This document shows, piece after piece, positions 8,562 through 17,435 of a stretch of DNA of 64,000 nt; position 1 is the first letter of the stretch; each line of letters begins with the position of its first letter. The notes beneath the pieces were generated by a model. It saw nothing but the letters and a program-made list of their open reading frames with translations. It was not told the DNA's origin and did not search any database. The position numbers were made by a program, and so were the translations under genes. This DNA comes from Myxococcales bacterium. Its GTDB lineage: Bacteria > Myxococcota > UBA796 > SXON01. The stretch lies in the NCBI GenBank assembly GCA_009692585.1, contig SHYX01000025.1, positions 1-64,000 of the forward strand, given 5' to 3'.

Positions 8562-9827
8562 TCAGTTCCCCGAGGGCTCCGTGGTCGACCAGAACGTTCG
8601 CGGGAACAGGACGAGCACCGCGACGATGCACGGGACGTGGTACCGGAAGGGCGTCGAGGGTGCCGCCAGGACGTTGGCGACCTCGTTGCCGAGGGCGACC
8701 AGGAACACGGTGATGCCCAGGGCGTCGCGCCGGCGCACCGCAAACAGCCCCAGGACGAGGGTGGCGACGCCCCACAAGAGCCCGTTGCCGCTCCATCGCA
8801 CCGCCGCTCGCAGCGTGTGGGCGGCCTGCCAGAGCGGGCCGCGGCGGCGGCTCATCGGCAGGATGCGGGCGCGGTCCTTGCCCGACTCGTAGTAGGGTTC
8901 GAACGGCGTCGCGCTGAAGTATCGCGCCGCGACCTGCAGCCGATGCCGCGCCCATGCCCCCGGCCACGTGGTGACGACCCGCACCCATTCGCGCTTCAAC
9001 TGCGTGTTCTGTTCGGACGAGGCGATGTCCCCGTGCCTCCACCCGGGGAGACCGCGAACATCGGAGGTGAGGTAACGGGCCGTCTTCGGCGTGTACCGCT
9101 TCTTGATCTCGGCGTAGTCGACGAGCTGGGCGTAGGGACCGGTGTCGTAGGCCTGCCGCGCCCCCAGGTAGACCCCCGCCACGTCGAAGATGAGGCTCGG
9201 CACGGCCGGATGACCATCCCCAACGTCGAGCACCCGATCGACCAGCCGAGGCGTGGCGAGCGAGAGCCCGATCACGCCCATCGCCGTCGCGACCGCACGG
9301 CCGGGCGCGTGGCGCAGCGGCCAGGCCGCGAAGCCCGCCAGGGCCGGCACCATGGCGATGCTGTTGTGCCGGAAACAACACATCAGTGCGGTCACGATCG
9401 CCGCGAACCACGGCCGCCGTGCCGACAAGAGCGCGAGCGCCATCAGGAGCAGGGCCAGGCTCCAGGCATCCTTGAGCACCGAGGCGAGCTGGGCCCAGCC
9501 GAGCGGAAACAGGGCCAGCGCCACGAAGGCCGCCCGAGCGCCGCGCGCACGCGGCACGGTGTCCGCGAGTCCCCAGAGTCCCAGGGCGGCGATCATCATC
9601 ACGCTCGACAAGAGCGGCCCGGTGTTCCCCACCGACGCCACCGAGCGCCCGAGCAACCACGACAACAGGGCCGGGTGCGCGTTGGTGTACGCCCCCGCAG
9701 CCCCCTGCAGGTACTGGACGCGGGTGTCGGGGAGAATCTCCCCCGGCCAGGTGGCGAGCGTCCAAAACACCGCAGTCAGGGCAAGAATCACCGCCATCCA
9801 GCGGAGCCAGCGGGCGTGCGGCGTCAA
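8562..9827 (-). CDS. Polytopic membrane protein, glycosyltransferase-39-like
   Basis: Protein of 421 residues with about ten hydrophobic segments, the first at residues 10-27. Just after it a periplasmic-loop Asp (ILPDTRVQYLQ) is followed by an NAHPALLSWLL motif. This layout resembles GT-C-fold glycosyltransferases and undecaprenyl-phosphate-sugar-using transferases (GT39/ArnT/DUF6020-like), where the loop Asp is catalytic. The substrate cannot be assigned. The start is TTG 9827, preceded by GGGAGGGG, which could serve as a ribosome-binding site; a TAGGGA hexamer also lies 6 nt upstream. It stands alone on the minus strand between an FG-GAP lipoprotein and a divergent frameshifted gene. Confidence 0.65.
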   Translation of the reverse strand: MTPHARWLRWMAVILALTAVFWTLATWPGEILPDTRVQYLQGAAGAYTNAHPALLSWLLGRSVASVGNTGPLLSSVMMIAALGLWGLADTVPRARGARAAFVALALFPLGWAQLASVLKDAWSLALLLMALALLSARRPWFAAIVTALMCCFRHNSIAMVPALAGFAAWPLRHAPGRAVATAMGVIGLSLATPRLVDRVLDVGDGHPAVPSLIFDVAGVYLGARQAYDTGPYAQLVDYAEIKKRYTPKTARYLTSDVRGLPGWRHGDIASSEQNTQLKREWVRVVTTWPGAWARHRLQVAARYFSATPFEPYYESGKDRARILPMSRRRGPLWQAAHTLRAAVRWSGNGLLWGVATLVLGLFAVRRRDALGITVFLVALGNEVANVLAAPSTPFRYHVPCIVAVLVLFPRTFWSTTEPSGN

Positions 9828-9978
9828 GACCCCTCCCTACCCCTGCGCCCGGGGAGAGGCAACGGTAGCGCCCCGGGCGGGCGCCGGTGGGGAGCTGATC
9901 CGGGTGCGCGCCGACGGCGCCTGACGGCCCGCCCGGTGCTGGCATCGGGGTGTTAGCCCGCGGAGGAACGAGGGTGCC

Positions 9979-10690
9979 TTGGTCCTGCTCTTGGTGCTGC
10001 GCGTATGCGCCGCCGAGCCGACGGCGCCGTTCGCGGAGCAGGGCGCGTTCCTCCACGTGGCGACAGTGCCGCTGATGACGATGCATTCGCCCTCCCCGGT
10101 GCAGCGGTCGATGGCGGCGCAGGCCTGGACCCCGGACCCCGCGGGGGGCATCTGGCTCACGCACGGGTACGGCGAGATCGGGCACCTCGGCCCCGACGGG
10201 CGCCTGGAGCGCGAGGCCTACCGCCATCTCCTCCTCAACACCATGGGCATCCTCGGACGGTTCGTGGTGGAGAGCGGCGCGCTCACCTACGTCGAGATCC
10301 CCTCCGGCCCGCGCAAGAGTGCGGACCTCATGGTGCGCCTCCGCGCCGGCGTCACCGGCACCGAGCGGTTCGCCGCTCTGTGCGGGCTCGGCTGGTGGGA
10401 GGCCGTGGAGGTCGAAGCCCGCGCCGCGGGCGACGAACTCTGGCGCACGCGGGCGCGCGGCAACTGGCCTTCTGGGCCAAGACGGGCCCCCGGGCATGGC
10501 CTACCTCGGGCCGGGTCGGATGGAGCAGCTCGACGCCGGCTTTCTCGCCGAGATCCAGGCCCAGATCGCCGCCCATCCGACGGAGCCGTGGCCAGCCTTC
10601 ACGCGGGCGCTCCTCCTACACAGGCTCGGTCGCGCGGCCGAGGCCACCGTCGCACGGCTTCGGGCCGCCTCCACCCCCGCGCCGCGATAG
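9979..10690 (+). pseudogene. Exported hypothetical protein, broken by two frameshifts
   Basis: Starts at TTG 9979 behind a GGAGGAACGAGG ribosome-binding region, with a short hydrophobic signal (VLLLVLRVCA). The first frame reads coherently to about 10470 (ending RTRARGNW). The sensible continuation then lies in another frame for a few codons (FWAKTGP) and in a third frame to TAG 10690 (GMAYLGPGRMEQLD onward). Adding one G near 10468 and one C in the C run near 10487-10491 restores a single 237-residue protein with the motif GNWAFWAKTGPPGMAY. Both changes are single-base losses in G/C runs, so either a dead gene or an assembly error. It precedes an ABC-F gene on the same strand. No family was recognised. 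Confidence 0.6.
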
Positions 10691-10715
10691 CCGCGCCGCC
10701 TCGCAGGGCACTCCG

Positions 10716-12338
10716 ATGGTGGACTTCACCAACGTCACCAAACAATACGGCAAGCAGATCCTCTTCCTCGAAGCCTCCTTCAAGGTCAACCCGGGGGAGA
10801 AGATCGGTCTGGTGGGCCCCAACGGCGCGGGCAAGACCACGGTCTTCCGGCTCATTCTCGGCGAAGAACGTGCGGACGAGGGCACGGTCGAGCGGCCCCG
10901 CCGCCTCACCATCGGCTACTTTCGCCAGGACTTCGCCGAATGGCGCGACCGCAGCGTGCTCGCCGAGACGATCGCGGGGGCGGGCGCGGTGGCCGAGGCC
11001 GGCGAGGAACTGGCCGTTCTGGAGGCGAAGCTCGAGGACATCGACGATCCGGACTACGACCGCATCCTGGAGCGCTACGGCGAGGCCCAGGCCCGGTACC
11101 AGGAGGGCGGCGGCTACGACCTCGAAGCGAGGGCGCGCGCGCTGCTCAGCGGGCTGGGGTTCTCCCAGACGGAGATGGACGGCAGGGTCGGCGCGCTGTC
11201 CGGCGGCTGGCGGATGCGCGTCCAGTTGGCGCGGTTGTTGTTGGCGCGGCCGGAGCTCCTCTTGTTGGACGAGCCGACCAACTACCTGGACATCGAGTCG
11301 ATCGTCTGGTTGGAGGCCTGGCTTCGGGACTACCCGGGCGCGGTGCTGATGACCTGTCACGACCGCGACGTCATGAATCGCGTCGTCGGCAAGGTGCTGG
11401 AGATCGACGGCGGCCGCATCCGCTCCTACACCGGCGACTACGACGCATACGAGCGAGCGCGGACCCTCGACGCCGCCCAACGCGAGGCCGAGTTCCAGAA
11501 ACAACAGGCGATGCTGGCCAAGGAAATCCGGTTCATCGAGCGCTTCAAGGCGCAGCCGAGCAAAGCCAGCCAGGTTCAGAGCCGCGCCAAGAAGCTGGAG
11601 AAGATCGAGCGCATCGAAGAGCCCCGCCGCTTCATCGAGCGCTCCTACGCCTTCGCCCGGCCCGAGCGCAGCGGCAACGACGTCATCGCGGTCAAGGCGG
11701 TCTCCAAGGGCTACGGCGGTCGACGCATCCACCACGGGCTGGAGCTCATGGTGCGCCGCGGGGAGCGGTGGGCGATCATGGGGGCCAACGGCGCCGGAAA
11801 GACGACACTGCTCAAGATGATGGCCGGCGCGCTCGCCCCGGACGCCGGCGCGGTCACCATCGGCGCGAGTGTCAGTCTGGGCTATTTTGCGCAGCACCAG
11901 ATGGAGACGCTCGACGGCGACCTCACCGTTTTTGAGGAGTTGCAGGCGCATGCGCCTCGCGAGGGGCAGGGGGTGCTGCGCAATCTCGCGGGCGCCTTCG
12001 GGTTTTCGGGCGACGACATCGACAAGCCGATCCACGTGCTCTCGGGCGGCGAGAAGGCGCGGCTCGCCATGGCGAAGATGCTTTTCGACGCGCCGAACCT
12101 GATGGTACTGGACGAGCCGACCAACCACCTGGACCTCGCGACCAAGCGGGCCCTGGTCAAGGCGCTCGACGGCTACGAGGGGACCCTGGTCTTCGTGTCA
12201 CACGACCGCACCTTCTTACGAGCGCTCGCCACGCGCGTCCTGGAGCTGGGCCCTGAGGGGCCGCACCTGTACCCGGGAACCTACGACGAGTATGTCACTG
12301 CCGTCGGCCGCGAGGCACCCGGGCTGCGCCAGGAATAG
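10716..12338 (+). CDS. ABC-F family ATPase (Uup/YbiT-like)
   Basis: Soluble duplicated ATPase of 540 residues with no membrane segments. The first nucleotide-binding domain has Walker A GPNGAGKT at about residues 34-41, signature LSGGWRMR and Walker B LLLLDEPTNYLD. The second has GANGAGKT, signature LSGGEKAR and Walker B LMVLDEPTNHLD. The domains are joined by a charged, Lys/Glu-rich linker helix (KEIRFIERFKAQPSKASQVQSRA region), the P-site tRNA interaction motif of ABC-F proteins. Members act on ribosomes as translation factors, some giving antibiotic protection. Which subclass this is cannot be settled. ATG 10716 is chosen because the domain starts immediately after it (MVDFTNVTKQYG). Confidence 0.92.
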   Translation: MVDFTNVTKQYGKQILFLEASFKVNPGEKIGLVGPNGAGKTTVFRLILGEERADEGTVERPRRLTIGYFRQDFAEWRDRSVLAETIAGAGAVAEAGEELAVLEAKLEDIDDPDYDRILERYGEAQARYQEGGGYDLEARARALLSGLGFSQTEMDGRVGALSGGWRMRVQLARLLLARPELLLLDEPTNYLDIESIVWLEAWLRDYPGAVLMTCHDRDVMNRVVGKVLEIDGGRIRSYTGDYDAYERARTLDAAQREAEFQKQQAMLAKEIRFIERFKAQPSKASQVQSRAKKLEKIERIEEPRRFIERSYAFARPERSGNDVIAVKAVSKGYGGRRIHHGLELMVRRGERWAIMGANGAGKTTLLKMMAGALAPDAGAVTIGASVSLGYFAQHQMETLDGDLTVFEELQAHAPREGQGVLRNLAGAFGFSGDDIDKPIHVLSGGEKARLAMAKMLFDAPNLMVLDEPTNHLDLATKRALVKALDGYEGTLVFVSHDRTFLRALATRVLELGPEGPHLYPGTYDEYVTAVGREAPGLRQE

Positions 12339-12360
12339 GGCCCGCCGCGGCGGCTGGGGC

Positions 12361-12936
12361 TCACCACAGCGAGCTGAGGGACCCCTCCCGGTCGAACTCG
12401 ACCCGCACCGCGCCGCCGTCGGTGACCTCCACCGAGCGGTCTTCCGTTTGGCGCGCGCCGTGCAGACGCACCGAATGACGTCCCACGGGTAAGGTCACCA
12501 GTCGGGAGCCGGTGACCGTGGTCGGACGGCCCTCGTTGATGGTCACCGTCGCACCCGCAGGAACCACGAATTCGATCACGCCGAAGCCGCGGGGCACCAC
12601 AACCACCTCGCCGGCCTCGGTGCGGACGGCGTGAAGGCCAAGGGACGGCGCAGCCGATGAGGCACGCTGGGCTTCGCTCACCAGGGGAGCGACCTCGGGC
12701 GCATCGTTCCGACCGCCCAACCGGTCGCTGACCAGGCCGCTGAGGCTCCACAACCCGACCAGCGTGGCCGCGCCCAGGACGGCGGGTGCCAGGCCGGCGG
12801 AGGCCAGCCAGGACCGCGTGACCGCGCGGCCGTCGGGCATCGAGCGTGGCGCTCGCCCGACGCCGCGCCGCGGGGATGCGGGCGGCAGAAGGCGCGCCGA
12901 AGGAGGAGTAGCCGCGGGCTCAACGGGTGAGTGCAT
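12361..12936 (-). CDS. Membrane-anchored PEGA-like protein
   Basis: Protein of 191 residues. A Pro/Arg-rich cytoplasmic N-terminus is followed by one membrane span (about residues 52-72, LAPAVLGAATLVGLWSLSGLV), a linker, and a C-terminal beta domain. The pattern GATVTINEGRPTTVTG then LPVGRHSVRLHG is PEGA-like; such domains occur in surface or kinase-associated proteins of myxobacteria. It faces the ABC-F gene tail to tail (22 bp, containing the palindrome CCGCCGCGGCGG). The start ATG 12936 is preceded by AGGA. The frame extends further upstream, but that part is antisense to gpmI. Function is unknown. Confidence 0.6.
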   Translation of the reverse strand: MHSPVEPAATPPSARLLPPASPRRGVGRAPRSMPDGRAVTRSWLASAGLAPAVLGAATLVGLWSLSGLVSDRLGGRNDAPEVAPLVSEAQRASSAAPSLGLHAVRTEAGEVVVVPRGFGVIEFVVPAGATVTINEGRPTTVTGSRLVTLPVGRHSVRLHGARQTEDRSVEVTDGGAVRVEFDREGSLSSLW

Positions 12937-13089
12937 GGACGTCCTGCGGTACGGTGGGTACGAACCGCCATCCACTCGAATCCGCGATTCGATCGCGCCT
13001 GACCGACAGTTCACAAAGGCGCCCTGAATCGGCGTCCACCATCGCCGCGAGGCCCGGCACGCTACGTTCGCGGCCCGCTCGGAGCCGCC

Positions 13090-14688
13090 CTGCAAACGCC
13101 CCCCGTCGTGCTGTGCATCCTCGACGGCGTGGGGTGGGGACGCCGCGACGACACCGATGCCGTCTACGTCGCCGCCACGCCGCGCCTCGACGAGCTGATG
13201 GCGACCTGCCCGTGGCGGCTGCTCACCGCCCACGGAACGGCGGTCGGGCTCCCCTCGGATGCGGACATGGGCAACAGCGAGGTCGGACACAACGCGATGG
13301 GGGCGGGGCGGATCATCCAGCAGGGCGCGTCCCTCGTCGAAGCGGCGATCGCGAGCCGGCGGCTGTTTTCGGGGCAGGCGTGGAAAGACCTCGTGGCCGC
13401 GCCGATCCTCCACCTGATCGGGCTCCTCTCGGACGGCGGCGTGCACAGCCATGTGGACCATCTTCGGGCCCTGGTGCGTGAGGCGGTGGCGGCCGGTGTC
13501 CGGCGCATCCGTGTTCATCTGCTCACCGACGGGCGCGATGTATCAGCGCGCTCGGCGCTGACCTGGATTGAGCCACTTGAAGCTGAGTTCATACAATACA
13601 CAAACTCTGGGGCTGACGTATCGTTCGCCAGCGGCGGGGGGCGCATGCTCTTGACGATGGACCGCTACGAAGCCGACTGGGAGATGGTCGCCCGCGGCTG
13701 GCGTTGCCACGTTCATGGGCAGGGGCGGGGCTTCCCGTCCGCCTCGGCCGCCGTCCGGACCGCCTACGCGGAGAACCCCACGGTCGACGATCAGTGGCTC
13801 CCCGCCTTCGTGGTGACGCGGGACGGCGACGCGGTGGGGCGCATCGGTGACGGCGATGCGGTCTGCTTTTTCAACTACCGCGGCGACCGGGCGATGGAGA
13901 TCAGCCGGGCCTTCGAGGGTGGCACCCAGTTCGATGCGTTCGATCGTGGCCGGGCGCCCCGTGTGACCTTTGCGGGCATGATGCAGTACGATGGAGATCT
14001 CGGGGTCCCGAAACGGTTCCTGGTCGAGCCACCCGCCATCGACCGCACTGTCGGCGAGCTCTTCGCGGCCGCCGGGGTCCGCACCTTCGCAGTGTCGGAG
14101 ACGCAGAAATTCGGCCACGTCACCTACTTCTTCAACGGCAACCGCAGCGCGCGCTTCGACGAGCAACTCGAAACCTACGAAGAGCTGCCCTCGGACAACG
14201 TCCCCTTCGATCAGCTCCCCGAGATGCAGGCACGGGTGATCACCAGCCGGGCGGTACGCGCCATCCGCGACCGTACCGCCGATCATATAAGGCTGAACCT
14301 TGCGAATGGGGACATGGTCGGGCACACCGGCAACTTTGCGGCGACGGTTCGAGCCGTGGAATGTATTGATACATGTGTCGGTATCCTGGCCGACGCCTGC
14401 CGCGTAGCCGGTGCGATTCTCCTCGTCACTGCGGACCATGGCAACGCCGACGAGATGTTCGAGCTCGACAGAGACGGAAACAAGCTGCTGCAACACGGGG
14501 TGGCCAGGCCTCGCACCAGCCACTCACTCAACCCGGTTCCGTTCGTGCTGATGGACCCGACCGGGCGCTGGACACTCACGGAGCTGCCGGCCGCCGGCAT
14601 CGCGAACATCGGCGCCACGCTGCTCGTGCTCCAGGGCATCGCCCCGCCGGCCGACTTCCTCCCCGCCCTGGTGCGCCATGTGGATTGA
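13090..14688 (+). CDS. gpmI: 2,3-bisphosphoglycerate-independent phosphoglycerate mutase
   Basis: Interconverts 3- and 2-phosphoglycerate in glycolysis using a phosphoserine intermediate and two divalent metals. The sequence shows ILDGVGWG at the start, the nucleophile motif [10 protein letters not shown] (Ser63 if started at 13090), [16 protein letters not shown] and the second metal site [12 protein letters not shown]. Length about 532 residues fits the family. The start is unusual: CTG 13090 lies 5 nt after GGAG and gives [13 protein letters not shown], whereas GTG 13108 cuts off part of the first beta strand and has no ribosome-binding site. It overlaps the threonine aldolase gene by 11 nt. 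A few stretches (around 13580-13610 and 14280-14380) use AT-ending codons unlike the rest. Confidence 0.92.
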   Translation: MQTPPVVLCILDGVGWGRRDDTDAVYVAATPRLDELMATCPWRLLTAHGTAVGLPSDADMGNSEVGHNAMGAGRIIQQGASLVEAAIASRRLFSGQAWKDLVAAPILHLIGLLSDGGVHSHVDHLRALVREAVAAGVRRIRVHLLTDGRDVSARSALTWIEPLEAEFIQYTNSGADVSFASGGGRMLLTMDRYEADWEMVARGWRCHVHGQGRGFPSASAAVRTAYAENPTVDDQWLPAFVVTRDGDAVGRIGDGDAVCFFNYRGDRAMEISRAFEGGTQFDAFDRGRAPRVTFAGMMQYDGDLGVPKRFLVEPPAIDRTVGELFAAAGVRTFAVSETQKFGHVTYFFNGNRSARFDEQLETYEELPSDNVPFDQLPEMQARVITSRAVRAIRDRTADHIRLNLANGDMVGHTGNFAATVRAVECIDTCVGILADACRVAGAILLVTADHGNADEMFELDRDGNKLLQHGVARPRTSHSLNPVPFVLMDPTGRWTLTELPAAGIANIGATLLVLQGIAPPADFLPALVRHVD

Positions 14689-15685
14689 CCTCCGCTCCGA
14701 TACCCTGACCCGCCCCACCGCGGGCATGCGCCGCGCCATCGCCGACGCCGAGGTCGGGGACGACGTCTTCGGCGAGGACCCCACCGTCAACCGGTTGGAG
14801 GCCCGGGTGGCCGCCCTCCTCGGCAAGGAGTCCGCGCTCTTTGTCCCCTCCGGCACCATGGCCAACCAGATCGCCTTCCGGATCCTGACCGAACCCGGGG
14901 ACGAGATCGTGATGGAGGCGGACGCGCACCCGTTCCACTACGAGGCCGGCGGCGCCGCGGTGATCTCGGGGGTGACCATCCGCCTGGTGCAGGGGGAGCG
15001 AGGCGTCCTCGACCCCACCGCGCTGCGCGCCGCGTTGCGGCCGCCGAACGTCCACCACGCTCCCGCCCGGCTGTTGTCGGTGGAGAACACGTCGAATCGA
15101 GGCGGCGGCGCCGTCACCTCCGCGGAGCGATGCCGGGAGCTGTGCGCGGTCGCCCACGAGGCCGGACTGCATGCCCACCTCGACGGCGCACGCCTGTGGA
15201 ACGCCCACGTCGCCACCGGCACGCCGCTCGCCGAACTGGCCGCCGCCTTCGACGTGGTCAACGTCTGCATGAGCAAGGGCCTCGGCGCGCCGGTGGGCTC
15301 GCTGGTGGCGGGCCCGCGAGCGCTCGCCGAGCGGGCGCGACGCACACGAAAGATGCTCGGCGGCGGGATGCGCCAGGTGGGCATCCTCGCCGCGGCCGCG
15401 GAGTACGCGCTCGACCACCACGTGGCGCGCCTCGCCGAGGACCACCTCCGGGCGCGTACCCTCTGGGAAGGGCTCCGCGACGCGGGCTTCGCCGTTGAGG
15501 CAGCCCCGGAGACCAACATCCTCTACTTCCGCGTGGCCGACGCCCCCGCCTTCGTGGGCGGGCTCCGCGAGCACGGGGTGGGGGCCATCGCCATCGCCCA
15601 GGACCGGGTGCGCCTGGTCACCCACCTCGACGTCGACGATGCCGGCGTGGCGCGGGCGCTGGAGGCGCTGCGGGGGCTGGGGTGA
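14678..15685 (+). CDS. ltaE: Low-specificity L-threonine aldolase
   Basis: PLP enzyme cleaving threonine and allo-threonine to glycine and acetaldehyde. The N-terminus has the hallmark [12 protein letters not shown], then [32 protein letters not shown] near 166-177, and the PLP-lysine motif [13 protein letters not shown] with Lys200. The 335-residue length matches bacterial LtaE/GLY1. The start ATG 14678 lies inside the last codons of gpmI, so the two form a translationally coupled unit, possibly linking 3-phosphoglycerate-derived glycine metabolism (inference). It converges on pyrD. Confidence 0.93.
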   Translation: MWIDLRSDTLTRPTAGMRRAIADAEVGDDVFGEDPTVNRLEARVAALLGKESALFVPSGTMANQIAFRILTEPGDEIVMEADAHPFHYEAGGAAVISGVTIRLVQGERGVLDPTALRAALRPPNVHHAPARLLSVENTSNRGGGAVTSAERCRELCAVAHEAGLHAHLDGARLWNAHVATGTPLAELAAAFDVVNVCMSKGLGAPVGSLVAGPRALAERARRTRKMLGGGMRQVGILAAAAEYALDHHVARLAEDHLRARTLWEGLRDAGFAVEAAPETNILYFRVADAPAFVGGLREHGVGAIAIAQDRVRLVTHLDVDDAGVARALEALRGLG

Positions 15686-15790
15686 TTAGTCGGATGCGCC
15701 GCGACGCGGCAAACTCGCTGGTTGCGGCTTGGGCGAAAGCTCAAAAAGCTAGGTTTTCTGCCGAGCCACGCCGCACCACCGCGCCCATCG

Positions 15791-16795
15791 TCACCCGCCG
15801 GCCAACTCCCGATGCAGCCGCGACACCAGCCCCGGCCCCTGGAACACGAACGCGCTGTACACCTGCACCGCGGCGCAGCCCATCGCGAGGTAGTCGCGCA
15901 CGTCGTCCGCGGTCGACACCCCGCCCACCCCGATGACGGGGCAGCGCCCGGCGGCCGCGCTGAGGACGACGCCGATCTTCTGCCGCGCCAACGGCCGCAG
16001 CGGCGCGCCGGACAGGCCCCCGGGCTGATCGAGCCGCGAGGTGTCGCCGGGACGCGTCGTCGTCGTATTGGTGGCAATGATCCCGGCGCATCCCGCCTGG
16101 ACCGCCACCTCGACCGCCTCGGCGAGCGCATCGTCTTCGAGGTCCGGCGCCAGCTTCAGGAACAGCGGCGTTCCCGACGCCGCCGGCACCGCCGCGCCCA
16201 GGAGCCGCGCCAGGGGTTCCTTGTCCTGCAACGAGCGCAGCCCCTGGGTGTTGGGCGACGACACGTTGACCACGAAATAGTCCGCCTTTTCCCTCAGCGC
16301 GGCGAGGCTCTGGAGGTAGTCGCCCACCGCATCCTCGTTGGCCGTGACCTTGGACTTGCCCAGGTTGGCGCCCACGGGCACCTTCGGCCAGCGACCGCTC
16401 TCCCGCAAGCGCCCGAGCGTCGCTGCGAGCGCGGTGGCGCCGAGGTTGTTGAAGCCCATGCGGTTGATGAGGCCGCCCTCGTCGACCAGACGGAACAACC
16501 GCGGGCGTGGGTTGCCCGGCTGCGGGTGGGCGGTGACGGTGCCGAGTTCGATGGCGCCGAAGCCCAACGCATCCCACGCCGCGACGCCCACCCCGTTCTT
16601 GTCGAGCCCAGCGGCGAGACCGATGGGGCCACCCCACGTCAGGCCCGCGATCGTCACCCGCAGCGCTGGGTCCGGTCGTCGGTCGCCCGCCAGCCATGGC
16701 ACCAGGGCCAGACCCTGAAAAACCAGCTCGTGGGCTGTCTCCGCGTCTATGCGGAACAAGAGCGGCCGGGCGAGGGCGTACAGGGGGTCGAGCAT
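15791..16795 (-). CDS. pyrD: Dihydroorotate dehydrogenase (quinone), class 2
   Basis: Oxidises dihydroorotate to orotate in pyrimidine synthesis and passes electrons to membrane quinone. Typical class 2 features: an N-terminal amphipathic helix region (LYALARPLLFRIDAETAH), AAGLDKNGVGV, GFGAIELGTVTAHPQPGNP, NRMGFNNLG, VNVSSPNTQGLRSLQ with the class 2 catalytic Ser, KLAPDL, ATNTTT, GLSGAPLRPLA and the FMN-phosphate motif IGVGGVSTADD. Length 334. ATG 16795 is preceded by AGAGG. A 90-nt repeat with RNA-like secondary structure begins 69 nt upstream on the same strand, so expression may be controlled through the leader. Confidence 0.96.
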   Translation of the reverse strand: MLDPLYALARPLLFRIDAETAHELVFQGLALVPWLAGDRRPDPALRVTIAGLTWGGPIGLAAGLDKNGVGVAAWDALGFGAIELGTVTAHPQPGNPRPRLFRLVDEGGLINRMGFNNLGATALAATLGRLRESGRWPKVPVGANLGKSKVTANEDAVGDYLQSLAALREKADYFVVNVSSPNTQGLRSLQDKEPLARLLGAAVPAASGTPLFLKLAPDLEDDALAEAVEVAVQAGCAGIIATNTTTTRPGDTSRLDQPGGLSGAPLRPLARQKIGVVLSAAAGRCPVIGVGGVSTADDVRDYLAMGCAAVQVYSAFVFQGPGLVSRLHRELAGG

Positions 16796-16864
16796 CGGGG
16801 GAGCCCTCTTACTCTTGCGTACAAGGTGCCGCGGTCAGCGGACGAGGATCTCGACCGTGTCTAA

Positions 16865-16954
16865 CCAGAAACGGGGGAAGATGCTCACCGCGTCCTCCCC
16901 CTACCGTCGCCTACCCTCCGGCCTCCAAGCTACGCTTTCCGGCCTACGGCGGCG
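16865..16954 (-). repeat. 90-nt structured repeat, copy 1 (pyrD leader)
   Basis: Identical in length to the copy at 50047-50136 and differing at only 4 of 90 positions. Read on the minus strand it forms two hairpins. One (16944-16920) has GGCC/GGCC and AAGC/GCUU stems, a GUA loop and a symmetric GGA/GGA internal loop. The other (16901-16873) pairs GGGGGAGGACGC with GCAUCUUCCCCC around GGUGA. Several GUAGG motifs lie between. It lies between a PKD lipoprotein remnant and pyrD and would be transcribed into the pyrD leader. It could be a cis-regulatory RNA or a mobile intergenic repeat. Confidence 0.7.
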
Positions 16955-16959
16955 GTCGG

Positions 16960-17322
16960 GTTGGATAACCCGCCCGCCGGGTGCGAAGGTTGGATCCTCG
17001 GCGTCGTAGCTGGGGTACACGTCCCCGCTCTCCAGCGCTGAGACCGCAGGCTTCGATTGAATCGCCCAGTCGTAGCTGAGCGGACCACACCCTCCGCTGG
17101 CCCTCCCGTCGAGCTGGACCGCGCCGCGCCGAGGTTGACCCTCTGGTCCAGTCCCGCGTCGGCGAGGGGCGCAGTGACACACCATGAGGTATCGCTTATA
17201 TCACCGATATCGCTGGGCTCGCCGCTGGCGGACTTCGCGGCTGTGCCGTCCCCGGACGGCCCGCGACAGCCGGCGAGGGCTAAGAGCACTGTGAGCTGAA
17301 GCACGGGGGAGAGTAACGCCAC
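16960..17322 (-). pseudogene. PKD-domain lipoprotein remnant
   Basis: From GTG 17322 the minus strand encodes a normal lipoprotein signal (LQLTVLLALAGC), a Ser/Asp linker and the first strands of a PKD domain (ADAGLDQRVNLGAA). Near 17122-17132 the reading frame is lost. The domain continues in another frame (VQLDGRASGGCGPLSYDWAIQS, then DAEDPTFAPG). The similarity stops around 16965, immediately before the 90-nt repeat. The gene therefore has an internal frameshift and a missing 3' half. PKD lipoproteins are usually surface adhesion or polysaccharide-binding proteins. A single-base indel in a GC run could explain the frameshift but not the truncation. Confidence 0.6.
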
Positions 17323-17378
17323 GCCTTGGTCCGCGCGCCGGTGTGGGCGCCCCCACCAAATGCCGATCGGGTCCCGGT

Positions 17379-17412
17379 GATCGTTGACGATCGCCACCGC
17401 TCCGACTACAAC
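17379..17412 (+). promoter_or_regulatory. Promoter and operator-like dyad of the isc operon
   Basis: TTGACG (17384-17389), a 17-nt spacer and TACAAC (17407-17412) form a good sigma-70-type promoter that would start transcription near 17419, 17 nt before the merR-like ATG. The -35 lies in the centre of a perfect 14-bp dyad, GATCGT-TG-ACGATC (17379-17392). A second weaker dyad, CTCT-N12-AGAG, follows the -10. The MerR-like protein encoded immediately downstream is the obvious candidate to bind here. Confidence 0.5.
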
Positions 17413-17435
17413 TCTCACGTTCACGTAAGAGTCTG

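Noticed and set aside
8637..9956. 439-codon plus-strand frame
   Set aside because: Antisense to the membrane glycosyltransferase-like gene; Arg/His/Gly-rich mirror composition.
15686..15790. Possible terminator between ltaE and pyrD
   Set aside because: GCCGCG/CGCGGC can pair and an A/T-rich stretch lies nearby, but no hairpin is directly followed by a U tract.
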